Source: Sporosarcina aquimarina (lineage in GTDB: Bacteria > Bacillota > Bacilli > Bacillales_A > Planococcaceae). Taken from it: a stretch of 64,000 nucleotides of DNA. The position numbers were made by a program, and so were the translations under genes. Below the pieces are notes generated by a model, which was given only the letters and a program-made list of their open reading frames with translations, was not told the origin of the DNA and searched no databases. This document shows, in pieces, positions 51,263-59,534 of the stretch (positions are counted from its first letter, which is position 1; every line of letters begins with the position of its first letter). The stretch covers positions 112,425 through 176,424 of the forward strand of contig NZ_JAMBOM010000006.1 in assembly GCF_023715615.1 (NCBI RefSeq), in the 5' to 3' direction.

Positions 51263-53109
51263 ATGAGAAGAGACAACAACCCGCACATGGCGGAGGCCCA
51301 GGCGGAGGCAACATGATGATGGCCGGGAAAAAGGCGAAGGACTTCAAAGGAACGTTACGCCGTCTGCTCGGATATTTAAAGCCCCGTAGCAATCAATTAA
51401 TTGCTGTGTTCATCGCAGCGATCCTTAGTACGCTATTTAGTATTGCAGGTCCAAAAATAATGGGGAATGCTATTACAGAAATCTTTACAGGCGCATATGG
51501 AAAACTGACAGGTGTTCCTGGAGCGATGATTCACTTTGATGTGCTCGGTAAAATCCTACTTCTGTTAGTTGGCCTATACGTTTTCAGTAGTGTGTTTACT
51601 TACTTACAACAGTTCATCATGTCGAGTGTGTCGCAAAAAACAGTCTATGATTTACGGGAAGATGTGAATCAAAAACTGGAAAAGCTACCGCTCAAATATT
51701 TCGATGGACATCCTGTCGGCGACACATTGAGTCGTGTAACAAATGATATTGACACGATTGGAAGTACGTTACAACAAAGTATTACGCAATTCATCACATC
51801 GATTATTACGTTGGTCGGTATACTTGTGATGATGCTAACGATTAGTCCATGGTTGACATTGATTGCTCTTGTCAGTCTACCTCTTTCTATTTTTGTCATT
51901 CGACCACTCATCAAGCGTTCCCAAACGTATTTTGCAAAGCAACAGCGCACATTAGGGCAACTGAATGGTCACATTGAGGAAATGTATACTGGCCATCAAG
52001 TGGTAAAAGTGTTTGGACACGAAAAAAAGGCGATTGAAGAATTTGTTGAAGTGAATGAGGAGTTATATGATGCAGGGCGTCGAGCACAATTTATCTCTGG
52101 AATCATTATGCCGATGATGTCACTAATTGGGAATCTCGGATATGTGCTCATATGTATTGTAGGTGGAATTCTTGTAACACAACGTGCCATCTCAATTGGT
52201 GATATTCAAGCGTTCATCACGTATACTCGACAGTTTACACAACCGATTATGCAAACCGCTAACATCGCTAATATCATTCAGTCCACCGTGGCAGCAGCTG
52301 AGCGTGTGTTTGAATTGTTGGATGAAGAAGAAGAAATCCCCGATGTTACGACTGCCGTTTTGAAAGAAGCAAAAGGGGAAGTTGAGTTCGAACATGTTGA
52401 TTTCGGATATGGGGATCAGCTATTAATAGAAGACATGAACGTCCATGTACAACCTGGTCAAACTGTAGCAATTGTCGGTCCGACAGGTGCTGGTAAAACC
52501 ACACTCATTAACTTGCTGATGCGTTTCTATGAGTTGAATGGTGGCGCTATTAAGATTGATGGGATTAATACACGAGAAATGTCTAGAACGGATCTACGTA
52601 CAACGTTTGGAATGGTTCTGCAAGATACTTGGCTATTTAATGGTACGATTAGAGAAAACATCGCGTATGGCAAGAAGGAAGCAACAGAAGGAGAGATTAT
52701 AGAAGCTGCGATAGCTGCGCGAGCGGATCACTTCATCCGAACTCTTCCTGAAGGCTATGACACGATTCTAAACGAAGGGGTATCCAATATTTCTCAAGGA
52801 CAAAAACAGCTTATTACAATTGCTCGAGCTGTCCTAGCGAATCCATCGATAATGATTTTGGATGAAGCGACCTCTAGTGTGGATACGCGAACAGAGTTAC
52901 TCATCCAGCAAGCAATGAATCGGTTAATGGAAGGGCGTACGAGCTTTGTCATTGCGCACAGGCTTTCAACTATTAGAGATGCTAATCTTATTTTGGTGAT
53001 GGATGAAGGACGTGTAATTGAACAAGGCACGCACGACGAGTTGTTGGAAGCAGATGGCTTCTATGCAGACCTCTACAATAGTCAGTTCTCATCGAATCCT
53101 GCAGTATGA
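51259..53109 (+). CDS. Heterodimeric ABC exporter, subunit 2 (YfiC-like)
   Basis: 616 residues: a Gly-rich N-terminus (HGGGPGGGNMMM), six membrane helices (about 45-330), then an ABC domain. Walker A GPTGAGKT, signature altered to ISQGQKQ, Walker B IMILDEATSSVD with the catalytic Glu. It complements subunit 1: the functional site uses this Glu with the intact signature of subunit 1. Drug or peptide efflux is likely; the upstream two-component system probably regulates it. Ends in a terminator. Confidence 0.92.
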   Translation: MNEKRQQPAHGGGPGGGNMMMAGKKAKDFKGTLRRLLGYLKPRSNQLIAVFIAAILSTLFSIAGPKIMGNAITEIFTGAYGKLTGVPGAMIHFDVLGKILLLLVGLYVFSSVFTYLQQFIMSSVSQKTVYDLREDVNQKLEKLPLKYFDGHPVGDTLSRVTNDIDTIGSTLQQSITQFITSIITLVGILVMMLTISPWLTLIALVSLPLSIFVIRPLIKRSQTYFAKQQRTLGQLNGHIEEMYTGHQVVKVFGHEKKAIEEFVEVNEELYDAGRRAQFISGIIMPMMSLIGNLGYVLICIVGGILVTQRAISIGDIQAFITYTRQFTQPIMQTANIANIIQSTVAAAERVFELLDEEEEIPDVTTAVLKEAKGEVEFEHVDFGYGDQLLIEDMNVHVQPGQTVAIVGPTGAGKTTLINLLMRFYELNGGAIKIDGINTREMSRTDLRTTFGMVLQDTWLFNGTIRENIAYGKKEATEGEIIEAAIAARADHFIRTLPEGYDTILNEGVSNISQGQKQLITIARAVLANPSIMILDEATSSVDTRTELLIQQAMNRLMEGRTSFVIAHRLSTIRDANLILVMDEGRVIEQGTHDELLEADGFYADLYNSQFSSNPAV

Positions 53110-53176
53110 GGTTGGAGCTGTTGTTGAAGTAAGTTAGCTTTATTTCTTTGCATCTGATTACCTATGCGTTCATAAA

Positions 53177-53219
53177 TAAAACCAGCGCCTGTAAATCTCT
53201 GGCGCTGGTTTCTTTTTTA
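53177..53219. terminator. Bidirectional terminator
   Basis: AAACCAGCGCC pairs with GGCGCTGGTTT, with T residues on the right; between the exporter and a convergent small gene. Confidence 0.88.
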
Positions 53220-53228
53220 CTTACTCAA

Positions 53229-53426
53229 TCAATAGGATCGTTCCCTTTCTGATTTGTCCCGTTGGTTGGGTGTCATCGGTTCGTGTTTTGGTTTTAGATT
53301 TCCGAGCTCAGATAACTCTAGTGAAATTTCTTCTTTCATTTTTTTAATGGTTTTGTTCGATTTTTCTTCTGCAGTGGAAAGTGATTGTAAGTTTCCGTTT
53401 GCACCTTTTTTGACATCTTTGTTGAT
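53229..53426 (-). CDS. Small hydrophilic protein with apparent ATC start
   Basis: 65 codons on the minus strand, ending with TGA at 53229-53231. A perfect AGGGAGG lies seven bases before ATC at 53426-53424; no in-frame ATG, GTG or TTG lies near it, and the first in-frame Met is codon 30. The product is very hydrophilic and Lys/Glu-rich (INKDVKKGANGNLQSLSTAE at the N-terminus, Pro/Asn/Arg-rich at the C-terminus) with a coiled helix in the middle. It uses the shared terminator. Composition suggests a spore or stress protein, but I cannot name it. A sequence error creating ATC from ATG is an alternative. Confidence 0.5.
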   Translation of the reverse strand: MNKDVKKGANGNLQSLSTAEEKSNKTIKKMKEEISLELSELGNLKPKHEPMTPNQRDKSERERSY

Positions 53427-53652
53427 AGTAAAACCTCCCTAGTTGTAGTTGTGGGGTACATCGTTAATATGGCTTTTTCCAATAGTTTTATGTATTTTTG
53501 TTAAAGGATATTTAGTATGGAAACTTTGTTGTATCCTATCATTTGTGCAATATATCGTTCACGAGATAGACAAAAAATAGTAAGATAACTTAGTGTCTTT
53601 TTATAAAAAGACTCCCTATAATGGAGATATCTTAATTAAGGAGCTGGGGAAT

Positions 53653-55380
53653 TTGAAGTCATTCAAATCGTTTACTTCAAAAACATTTATCGTCCTGTCC
53701 CTCCTAGTCATTGGCACAGCATCTTTTCTGTTATGGATAACGAGTGATGCTCATCGCGCAACTCCACTGTCATATCCATCGTTAGAGCAAAAGCTTGCAG
53801 TAGCAGATGGAGCGTCGTTAAAAGAAACCTCATCAGGATCTCTGTACTTAAAAACAGCGAATGATCTATATGTAACAAAGGTACGCCCGGAAAGTGAGCT
53901 TGCAGAACAGCTTGTGAAGACATATAACGTTTCGTATACGTATTCAGGTGGAAATACATCTAGCTACTTAATTGCGGGATTACTGATCGCTGCGCTTCTT
54001 ACGTTTCTCATCCTTCAACAAAAAGGAAAACTGGGTGTTGGCGCAGCTTCTATGAAACATAGCGCATCGAAAGAAACACCTCTACCTGACATTACCTTGA
54101 ATGATATCGGTGGACTATCACAAGAGATGAAAGATGAGATACACCAAACACTAGATATCATTAAAGACCCGAAACGATCGGAAGCACTTGGGGTGAAAGC
54201 ACCGAAAGGAATCTTGCTTGAAGGACCTCCTGGAACTGGTAAAACATTATTAGCTCAAGCAATTGCACATGAAATCGGTGCTTCGTTCTATTCCTCAAGT
54301 GGTGCTGCATTCACTGAACTTTTTGTCGGCGTGGGAGCATCTCGAATTCGTACTATGTTCCAAAATGCACGAAAGCAGGAGAAGGCTGTAATTTTCATTG
54401 ACGAAGTGGATGCACTTGCTGGAAAACGGAAAGCGCATGGCGGAGAAGAGTCTGAGAAGACGTTGACTGAACTTCTTGTTCAACTAGACGGTGGCGCTGA
54501 TAATGAAGGAGTACTTTTCATTGCGGCTACGAATCGGAAAGATATGTTGGATGAAGCCTTTTTGCGCCCAGGACGAATCGATTATTCCTTCCAAGTTCCT
54601 CTTCCCGATACACAAGGGCGTCGAGAGATTATGGACATCCATACGAAAGGGAAGGCTTTGGCACCTAACGTGTCTGCGTCACTGGACATGTTGGCAGAAA
54701 GTACATCCGGCTTTTCAGGTGCACAAATAAGTGCACTTTTTACAACGGCAAGTAAACGAGCGATTCGAGAAGGGCGAGCTGAAATCGACACGAGCGATAT
54801 GGATTTTGCGATAGACCGGACCATTCTTGGCAATGCGTCTAGGAGCATGAACGATCCGTTGACAAAACGCCGTGTTGCAATTCATGAATCTGGTCACGCA
54901 TTAATTGCGGCCATTACTAAACCACATTCAGTTCGAAAAGCGACAATTATCCCTAGAGGGCAAGCGCTTGGATATGTAGCTCCCATTCAAAAAGAGTTAC
55001 ATTTGCAAACTGCAAGTGAACTTCTTGACCAAGTTAGTATGATTCTTGGCGGAGGTATTGCAGAGCGCATCTACTTGGGAGAACACAGTATTGGTGTAAG
55101 TGGGGACGTTCAACAGGCAAAAGATATTATTGAACGGATGGTTGACACTGGGTTACTTCAAGAGGGGTTCACATTGACATTCAGTAAGACTGAAAAAGAA
55201 GTCAAGATGCAAGAACTCTTTACTGTCGCGGTTGAGCGTACTGAAGAATTAATCCGTGGACATGCTAGCCAGTTCGAGCATTTGGTCAATGAATTGTATA
55301 CAAAGGAAACATTGGACGGCTCTGAAGTACATGCGATTGTATGTGGTACAAAAAAAGAACTCGTTCCAAGTTCAGTATAA
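53653..55380 (+). CDS. FtsH-like AAA+ membrane metalloprotease, second paralogue type
   Basis: 575 residues: membrane helix (about 8-30), short outside domain, second helix (about 106-124), AAA+ module with Walker A GPPGTGKT (about 191-198), Walker B AVIFIDEVDAL and SRH ATNRKDMLDEAFLRPGRID, then an M41 protease domain with zinc motif HESGH (about 412-416). Shorter than housekeeping FtsH and divergent, so probably an accessory FtsH. TTG at 53653 fits TAAGGAGCTGGGGAAT; GTG at 53593 lacks a site. ATP-driven proteolysis at the membrane. Confidence 0.87.
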   Translation: MKSFKSFTSKTFIVLSLLVIGTASFLLWITSDAHRATPLSYPSLEQKLAVADGASLKETSSGSLYLKTANDLYVTKVRPESELAEQLVKTYNVSYTYSGGNTSSYLIAGLLIAALLTFLILQQKGKLGVGAASMKHSASKETPLPDITLNDIGGLSQEMKDEIHQTLDIIKDPKRSEALGVKAPKGILLEGPPGTGKTLLAQAIAHEIGASFYSSSGAAFTELFVGVGASRIRTMFQNARKQEKAVIFIDEVDALAGKRKAHGGEESEKTLTELLVQLDGGADNEGVLFIAATNRKDMLDEAFLRPGRIDYSFQVPLPDTQGRREIMDIHTKGKALAPNVSASLDMLAESTSGFSGAQISALFTTASKRAIREGRAEIDTSDMDFAIDRTILGNASRSMNDPLTKRRVAIHESGHALIAAITKPHSVRKATIIPRGQALGYVAPIQKELHLQTASELLDQVSMILGGGIAERIYLGEHSIGVSGDVQQAKDIIERMVDTGLLQEGFTLTFSKTEKEVKMQELFTVAVERTEELIRGHASQFEHLVNELYTKETLDGSEVHAIVCGTKKELVPSSV

Positions 55381-55383
55381 AGA

Positions 55384-55414
55384 AGAGGGGAGGCCATATG
55401 GCTTTCCCTCTTTT
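55384..55414. terminator. Terminator between the FtsH-like gene and a small minus-strand gene
   Basis: AGAGGG-(AGGCC ATAT GGCTT)-CCCTCT stem followed by TTTTA. Confidence 0.8.
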
Positions 55415-55532
55415 ATCTTTTTCGGTTAGGAATTTTATCACCTTGTTTTTTATTATTAACGAATTTCATAACGACCGGTAGAATGATTGGTCCCCATTTA
55501 ACAGCTGTCTTTACGACTTTGGTAATTTTCAT
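55413..55532 (-). CDS. 39-residue cationic amphipathic peptide
   Basis: Reads MKITKVVKTAVKWGPIIL, then PVVMKFVNNKKQGDKIPNRKR. The AAGGAGCGAAGAAT ribosome site is excellent. About ten Lys/Arg, a hydrophobic middle (WGPIILPVV) with two prolines, and a basic tail. No signal peptide. I recall similar short KWGPI-type peptides in other Bacillales, which suggests a conserved small protein, but cannot name a family. Could associate with the membrane. Confidence 0.65.
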   Translation of the reverse strand: MKITKVVKTAVKWGPIILPVVMKFVNNKKQGDKIPNRKR

Positions 55533-55558
55533 ATTCTTCGCTCCTTAAAAGAAGTTAT

Positions 55559-55587
55559 ACCCCTCTTTTCCCATCTTGAGGGGGGTG
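55559..55587 (-). terminator. Probable terminator of the thiamine-precursor operon
   Basis: ACCCCTCTT and AGGGGGGT arms downstream of the minus-strand operon; the T run on that strand is imperfect. Confidence 0.5.
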
Positions 55588-55614
55588 TTAAACCTGTAAG
55601 AGAATCCCATCGAG

Positions 55615-56358
55615 CTATCCACGTAACAGATTATAAATTTCCCGTTTTAGAATGAGGAATGGGTCACTCATCAACAATTCCTCAGATCGTGGTCTAGCAA
55701 ACGGAACAGTGATTTCTTTTTTTACGATGGCAGGTTTGTCGGAAAGGACAATAATTCGATCTGATAGAAACAGAGCTTCGTCAATATCGTGCGTAATGAA
55801 CAAAATCGACTTTTTGTACGTTTCCCAAATAGATAAAAGCCACTGCTGCATTTCAAGTCGCGTGAATTCATCTAGCGCCGAAAAAGGTTCGTCCAAACAA
55901 ATTATCGATTGTGGGGCGTTTAAGCTACGGATGAAGGATACGCGTTGTTTCATCCCCCCGGAAAGTTCATTAGGATAGGCATCTTCGTAACCTGACAAAC
56001 CTGCACTTTTTATGAGTTCTAGCGTTTTAGTACGGTTTTGTTTGGTGCCAGCGATTTCCGCACTTAACTCCACATTTTGTAAAACGGTCCTCCAAGGAAA
56101 AAGTGCTGGACTTTGTGGCATATAACTAATATGTCCACGGGAGTTATTCAGAACAGAACCGTCAAGAGAAATTGTCCCAGAGTCGGGCGTGTAAAGCCCA
56201 CCAATCAGCTGGAAAATCGTACTTTTTCCGCTACCTGAAGGTCCCACAATAGAGACGAATTCACCTTCTTTCACGGACAATGTAATGTCTTGAAGCACAT
56301 GATTTGAGCCGTATGATTTGGATAAGCTTTCAAGAGTGAGTCGACCCATCCGATTCAT
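55615..56358 (-). CDS. thiZ: ABC ATPase for thiamine precursor (ThiZ-like)
   Basis: 247 residues. Walker A GPSGSGKS (about 40-47), QSPALFPW Q-loop, LSGGMKQR signature, IICLDEPFSALDEFTR, switch His in FITHDIDEA. SsuB/TauB-like ATPase of the NMT1-type importer family. Overlaps the permease gene by 29 bases. Last gene of a TPP-riboswitch-led operon importing a thiamine pyrimidine precursor. Confidence 0.88.
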   Translation of the reverse strand: MNRMGRLTLESLSKSYGSNHVLQDITLSVKEGEFVSIVGPSGSGKSTIFQLIGGLYTPDSGTISLDGSVLNNSRGHISYMPQSPALFPWRTVLQNVELSAEIAGTKQNRTKTLELIKSAGLSGYEDAYPNELSGGMKQRVSFIRSLNAPQSIICLDEPFSALDEFTRLEMQQWLLSIWETYKKSILFITHDIDEALFLSDRIIVLSDKPAIVKKEITVPFARPRSEELLMSDPFLILKREIYNLLRG

Positions 56359-57115
56359 TCCCTCCTTGACTACGCCAACGAAGCACGCTTTTTTCGACTG
56401 CCAAAATGATTGCGAAATACAGTAAACTTAAAATCATGATCAGAACAATGGCAACAAAGACACGATCTGTTTTGAACGAAGAAGAAGCGAGTGTCATATA
56501 CACACCAATTCCTTTGTTAGCACCGAGCCATTCAGAAATGACTGCCCCCATTACGCTGTAGGTTGCTGCGATTTTTAGTCCTGAAAACAGGGAAGGCAAT
56601 GAATGTGGCCATTGCAATTTCCAGAAAATCTGCCGATTGCTCGCGCCAATCATCTTCAAATAGTACAACATGTCTCGATCCGTTTGCCTGAATCCATCCA
56701 GTGCCGCAATCGTCACCGGGAAAAAACAGACGAGAACGATGACGATGACTTTCGGTAGCATTCCGAACCCGAACCATATGACGAGAAGTGGGGCAAGTAC
56801 AATCACTGGAATGTTTTGCGATAAAATTAAGAGCGGATAAAAGGCTTGCTGAAGAAATGGAATCCGAAATAATAGAATGGCAACAACAATTCCTACAATG
56901 ATGCCCACGAGATAGCCAGTTGCTGAAAGTGTGACTGTGGACATAATGTGAGAGGTATACAAGGAATAGCCTGTGAATGCCTCTGCAGCAATTTGACTAG
57001 GTAAAGGAAGTAACCAATCGGGTATATTAAAAAGCCGAGCAGCACTTTCCCAAATAACGAGTAAAAGGATGAGGACCAGAAGCGGCCGCCATCCTTTATT
57101 TACTGCTGATTTCAT
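56330..57115 (-). CDS. thiX: ABC permease for thiamine precursor (ThiX-like)
   Basis: 261 residues, six membrane helices, SsuC/TauC-type permease with the EAA-like loop KMIGASNRQIFWKLQWPHSLPSLFSGLKIA. Partner of ThiY and ThiZ. The start overlaps the stop of the preceding gene by four bases. Confidence 0.9.
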   Translation of the reverse strand: MKSAVNKGWRPLLVLILLLVIWESAARLFNIPDWLLPLPSQIAAEAFTGYSLYTSHIMSTVTLSATGYLVGIIVGIVVAILLFRIPFLQQAFYPLLILSQNIPVIVLAPLLVIWFGFGMLPKVIVIVLVCFFPVTIAALDGFRQTDRDMLYYLKMIGASNRQIFWKLQWPHSLPSLFSGLKIAATYSVMGAVISEWLGANKGIGVYMTLASSSFKTDRVFVAIVLIMILSLLYFAIILAVEKSVLRWRSQGGNESDGSTHS

Positions 57116-57402
57116 CTGTACTTCTCCGTTAGCTTTTCCATAGAAGCACCTTGAGGATTGCTGTAGATTTTCACTTGGGAAATGACACTGGGAGCTCCTA
57201 ATTCCGTCATGCGAGTGTTCATTTTTTCAATGATGCCAAGCAAGTTCCCAAGTTCGCCTTCCATCGTCGTTTCAAGGGGAGCGACTCGATAAGGAACACC
57301 AGATTGCTCGATCACTTCAATCGCCGCATCTACATATGGAATGACGTCTTCGCCATTTGGGGTCTTTGGGATTATTTGAATACTAACAAGTGCATTAGCC
57401 AT
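57112..57402 (-). CDS. MTH1187/YkoF-type thiamine-binding protein
   Basis: 96 residues. MANALVSIQIIPKTPNGEDVIPYVDAAIEVIEQSGVPYRVAPLETTMEGEL fits the MTH1187 (DUF77) ferredoxin-like family, some of which bind thiamine or its pyrimidine part. ATG 57402 follows AAGGAGGAACT; longer open frames lie within the upstream gene. Embedded in the thiamine-precursor transporter operon, where it may act as a carrier or sensor. Confidence 0.88.
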   Translation of the reverse strand: MANALVSIQIIPKTPNGEDVIPYVDAAIEVIEQSGVPYRVAPLETTMEGELGNLLGIIEKMNTRMTELGAPSVISQVKIYSNPQGASMEKLTEKYR

Positions 57403-57415
57403 TTTTAGTTCCTCC

Positions 57416-58411
57416 TTAGTTTGGTAAAAACTCGTTTGTGAACGCGTCTTTTGCGTTAAAATCGCCTTCAAGCAAGTTGTTCTCATCCATCCACTCTGCG
57501 TAATTTTCCCAAGTTTTCAGCCGTTGTTCACCAAAGCGAGGTGCGTCCTCCTGATATTTAGGGGAAAGCCATTGCTGACTTTTTTTGACAAGCTCTGGAT
57601 CTAAATCAGGGACTGCTTTTATTAAGATATCTGCAGCTTCTTCTGGATGTTCAATTGCAAACTGATATCCTTTGACGGTGGCAGCCACAAATGCTTTCAC
57701 TTTTTCAGGATCTTTTGCAATGAGTTTTTCATTGGTCGTGATGATGGGCGTATAGTAATCCAGTTTCTCAGAGTAGTCCTTCAAATATTGCATGTTCAGT
57801 TCCATTCCACGCTGTTCGGCTTCAATGCCTGTCCAGCCATAGTATACCCAGGCAAGATCGATATCACGTTGAATCGCCGTGAAGAAATCAGAAGAGCCCA
57901 TGTTGATATATTTTACTTTACTACTATCACCTTTATCTTTTTCCATCAGAGATTCTACAACAGCTTGTTCGATAGGAGCACCCCAACCGCCATAATTTTT
58001 TCCTTCAAAGTCTTTCGGTGATTCTATGCCTGCCTCTTTTAAGGAAGCAAATCCAGACGTATTGTGTTGGATAATCGCAGCAATCGAAACAAGTGGAATC
58101 CCTGCTGCACGTGCTTCCGTGAGTGCTTCCTGTGCTCCAATTCCAAAATCTGCTTTACCTGAAGCGACGAGCTGATCGGCACCTGCCTCACCTGGTAGCA
58201 TGATTTCCACGTCGAGTCCTGCATCTTTAAAATAACCTTTTTCTTGTGCTACATACAAACCAGTATGATTCGTATTGGGCGTCCAATCGAGTGCGAAATG
58301 GACTTTTTGGGTGGCTTCTTTGTCGACACCGCTTGACGAATTTGGTTCTTTGTCTGCGCCGCAGGCTGTAAGAAGCGATGCAGAAAATAGAATAGTGAGT
58401 ATTCGTTTCAA
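57416..58411 (-). CDS. thiY: Thiamine-pyrimidine precursor-binding lipoprotein (ThiY-like, NMT1/THI5)
   Basis: 331 residues. Lipobox LLTAC (Cys17); NMT1/THI5-like domain starting HFALDWTPNTNHTGLYVAQEKGYF, with GEAGADQLVASGKADFGIGAQE and IDLAWVYYGWTGIEAE. In characterised systems (B. halodurans ThiXYZ) this binds formylaminopyrimidine from degraded thiamine. First gene after the TPP riboswitch. Start after AGGAGGGGGA. Confidence 0.92.
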   Translation of the reverse strand: MKRILTILFSASLLTACGADKEPNSSSGVDKEATQKVHFALDWTPNTNHTGLYVAQEKGYFKDAGLDVEIMLPGEAGADQLVASGKADFGIGAQEALTEARAAGIPLVSIAAIIQHNTSGFASLKEAGIESPKDFEGKNYGGWGAPIEQAVVESLMEKDKGDSSKVKYINMGSSDFFTAIQRDIDLAWVYYGWTGIEAEQRGMELNMQYLKDYSEKLDYYTPIITTNEKLIAKDPEKVKAFVAATVKGYQFAIEHPEEAADILIKAVPDLDPELVKKSQQWLSPKYQEDAPRFGEQRLKTWENYAEWMDENNLLEGDFNAKDAFTNEFLPN

Positions 58412-58445
58412 TGAAATCCCCCTCCTGGAGTTTCACACTGCAACA

Positions 58446-58480
58446 AAAAACGCACACTCCCGTTTTCGGAAGTGCGCGTC
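58446..58480 (-). terminator. Expression-platform terminator of the TPP riboswitch
   Basis: On the minus strand, GCGCACTTCC and GGGAGTGTGC arms followed by GTTTTTTG. It lies between the aptamer and thiY, so TPP binding would cause premature termination. Confidence 0.82.
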
Positions 58481-58501
58481 ACATAATCATTATAAAATGA
58501 A

Positions 58502-58590
58502 TATGTTCCCTCCGCTGGCGTTACCCAGATCAGGTTCAAAGGGTCTGCATTTCGCATGCATCTCAACCGATATCCGGTCCCCCTACATAT
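58502..58590 (-). ncRNA. TPP (THI-box) riboswitch
   Basis: On the minus strand: GGGGGACCGG at the start, GGTTGAGATG (the CUGAGA-like element), then ACCCTTTGAACCTGATCTGG, GTAACGCCAGCGGAGGGA. These are the conserved THI-box blocks. It precedes thiY with a terminator between. Confidence 0.95.
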
Positions 58591-58760
58591 TGTCAGTGAT
58601 GAAATTGTATAAAGTTCACTTATTACTTTGCCACACTTATCTGAAACTAGCAAGTGTTGCATGTTCAACGTTTTTTCCTTTCCGCAATGAATTTAGTCAT
58701 GATATACTAAGAAAAGGATTTTCTACTCTGATTCATCCAAACAGAAAGTGAGTGGTCAAA

Positions 58761-59480
58761 ATGGGCCGTAAGTGGAACAATATTAAAGAGAAGAAAGCGT
58801 CAAAAGATGCCAACACGAGCCGGATCTATGCAAAGTTCGGTCGCGAAATATATGTAGCAGCAAAGCAAGGGGAGCCGGATCCAGAATCGAACCAAGCTCT
58901 TAAAATCGTTTTAGAACGTGCAAAAACATATAGTGTTCCGAAAACAATTATTGAACGTGCAATTGAAAAAGCTAAAGGTGGCGGCGAAGAAAGCTACGAT
59001 GAGCTTCGCTATGAAGGATTCGGACCAAATGGCTCTATGGTAATCGTCGATGCGTTAACGAACAACGTCAATCGTACGGCTTCAGAAGTACGTGCAGCGT
59101 TCGGTAAAAATGGAGGCAACATGGGTGTAAGTGGTTCAGTTGCCTACATGTTCGATCACACTGCTGTCTTCGGAATAGAAGGGAAGTCAGCAGATGACGT
59201 TCTTGAATTGATGATGGAACACGATGTGGATGTCAATGACATTAACGAAGAAGACGGGCAAGTACTAGTTTACGCGGACCCGACAGCTTTCCACGAAGTT
59301 CAAGAAGCGTTTAAAGCGGAAGGAATCACTGATTTCACAGTCGCTGAATTGACAATGCTTGCCCAAAATGATGTGGAACTTGACGCGGCTTCAGTAGAGC
59401 AATTCGAAAAGATGATTGACGCAATTGAAGACCTCGAAGACGTTCAACAAGTCTATCACAACGTAGACCTCGGAGAATAA
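58761..59480 (+). CDS. yeeI: YebC/PmpR-family regulator (YeeI-like)
   Basis: 239 residues. [38 protein letters not shown] and [25 protein letters not shown] are typical of the YebC family, of which B. subtilis has YrbC and YeeI; the KEKKASKDA variant fits YeeI. Family members help translation of poly-proline stretches or bind DNA. ATG 58761; the upstream GTG (58752) is less likely. Stands alone, with a terminator. Confidence 0.9.
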   Translation: MGRKWNNIKEKKASKDANTSRIYAKFGREIYVAAKQGEPDPESNQALKIVLERAKTYSVPKTIIERAIEKAKGGGEESYDELRYEGFGPNGSMVIVDALTNNVNRTASEVRAAFGKNGGNMGVSGSVAYMFDHTAVFGIEGKSADDVLELMMEHDVDVNDINEEDGQVLVYADPTAFHEVQEAFKAEGITDFTVAELTMLAQNDVELDAASVEQFEKMIDAIEDLEDVQQVYHNVDLGE

Positions 59481-59489
59481 AACACAATA

Positions 59490-59529
59490 AAAAGCGACAA
59501 GAGCAGTCTAACGCTCTTGTCGCTTTTTT
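59490..59529. terminator. Bidirectional terminator
   Basis: AAAAAGCGACAAGAGC pairs with GCTCTTGTCGCTTTTT around AGTCTAAC? loop; between convergent genes. Confidence 0.9.
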
Positions 59530-59534
59530 AGTTG

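Noticed and set aside
53254..53442. 62-codon open frame on the plus strand
   Set aside because: It is the shadow of the minus-strand small gene, which has a much better ribosome site and a hydrophilic product.
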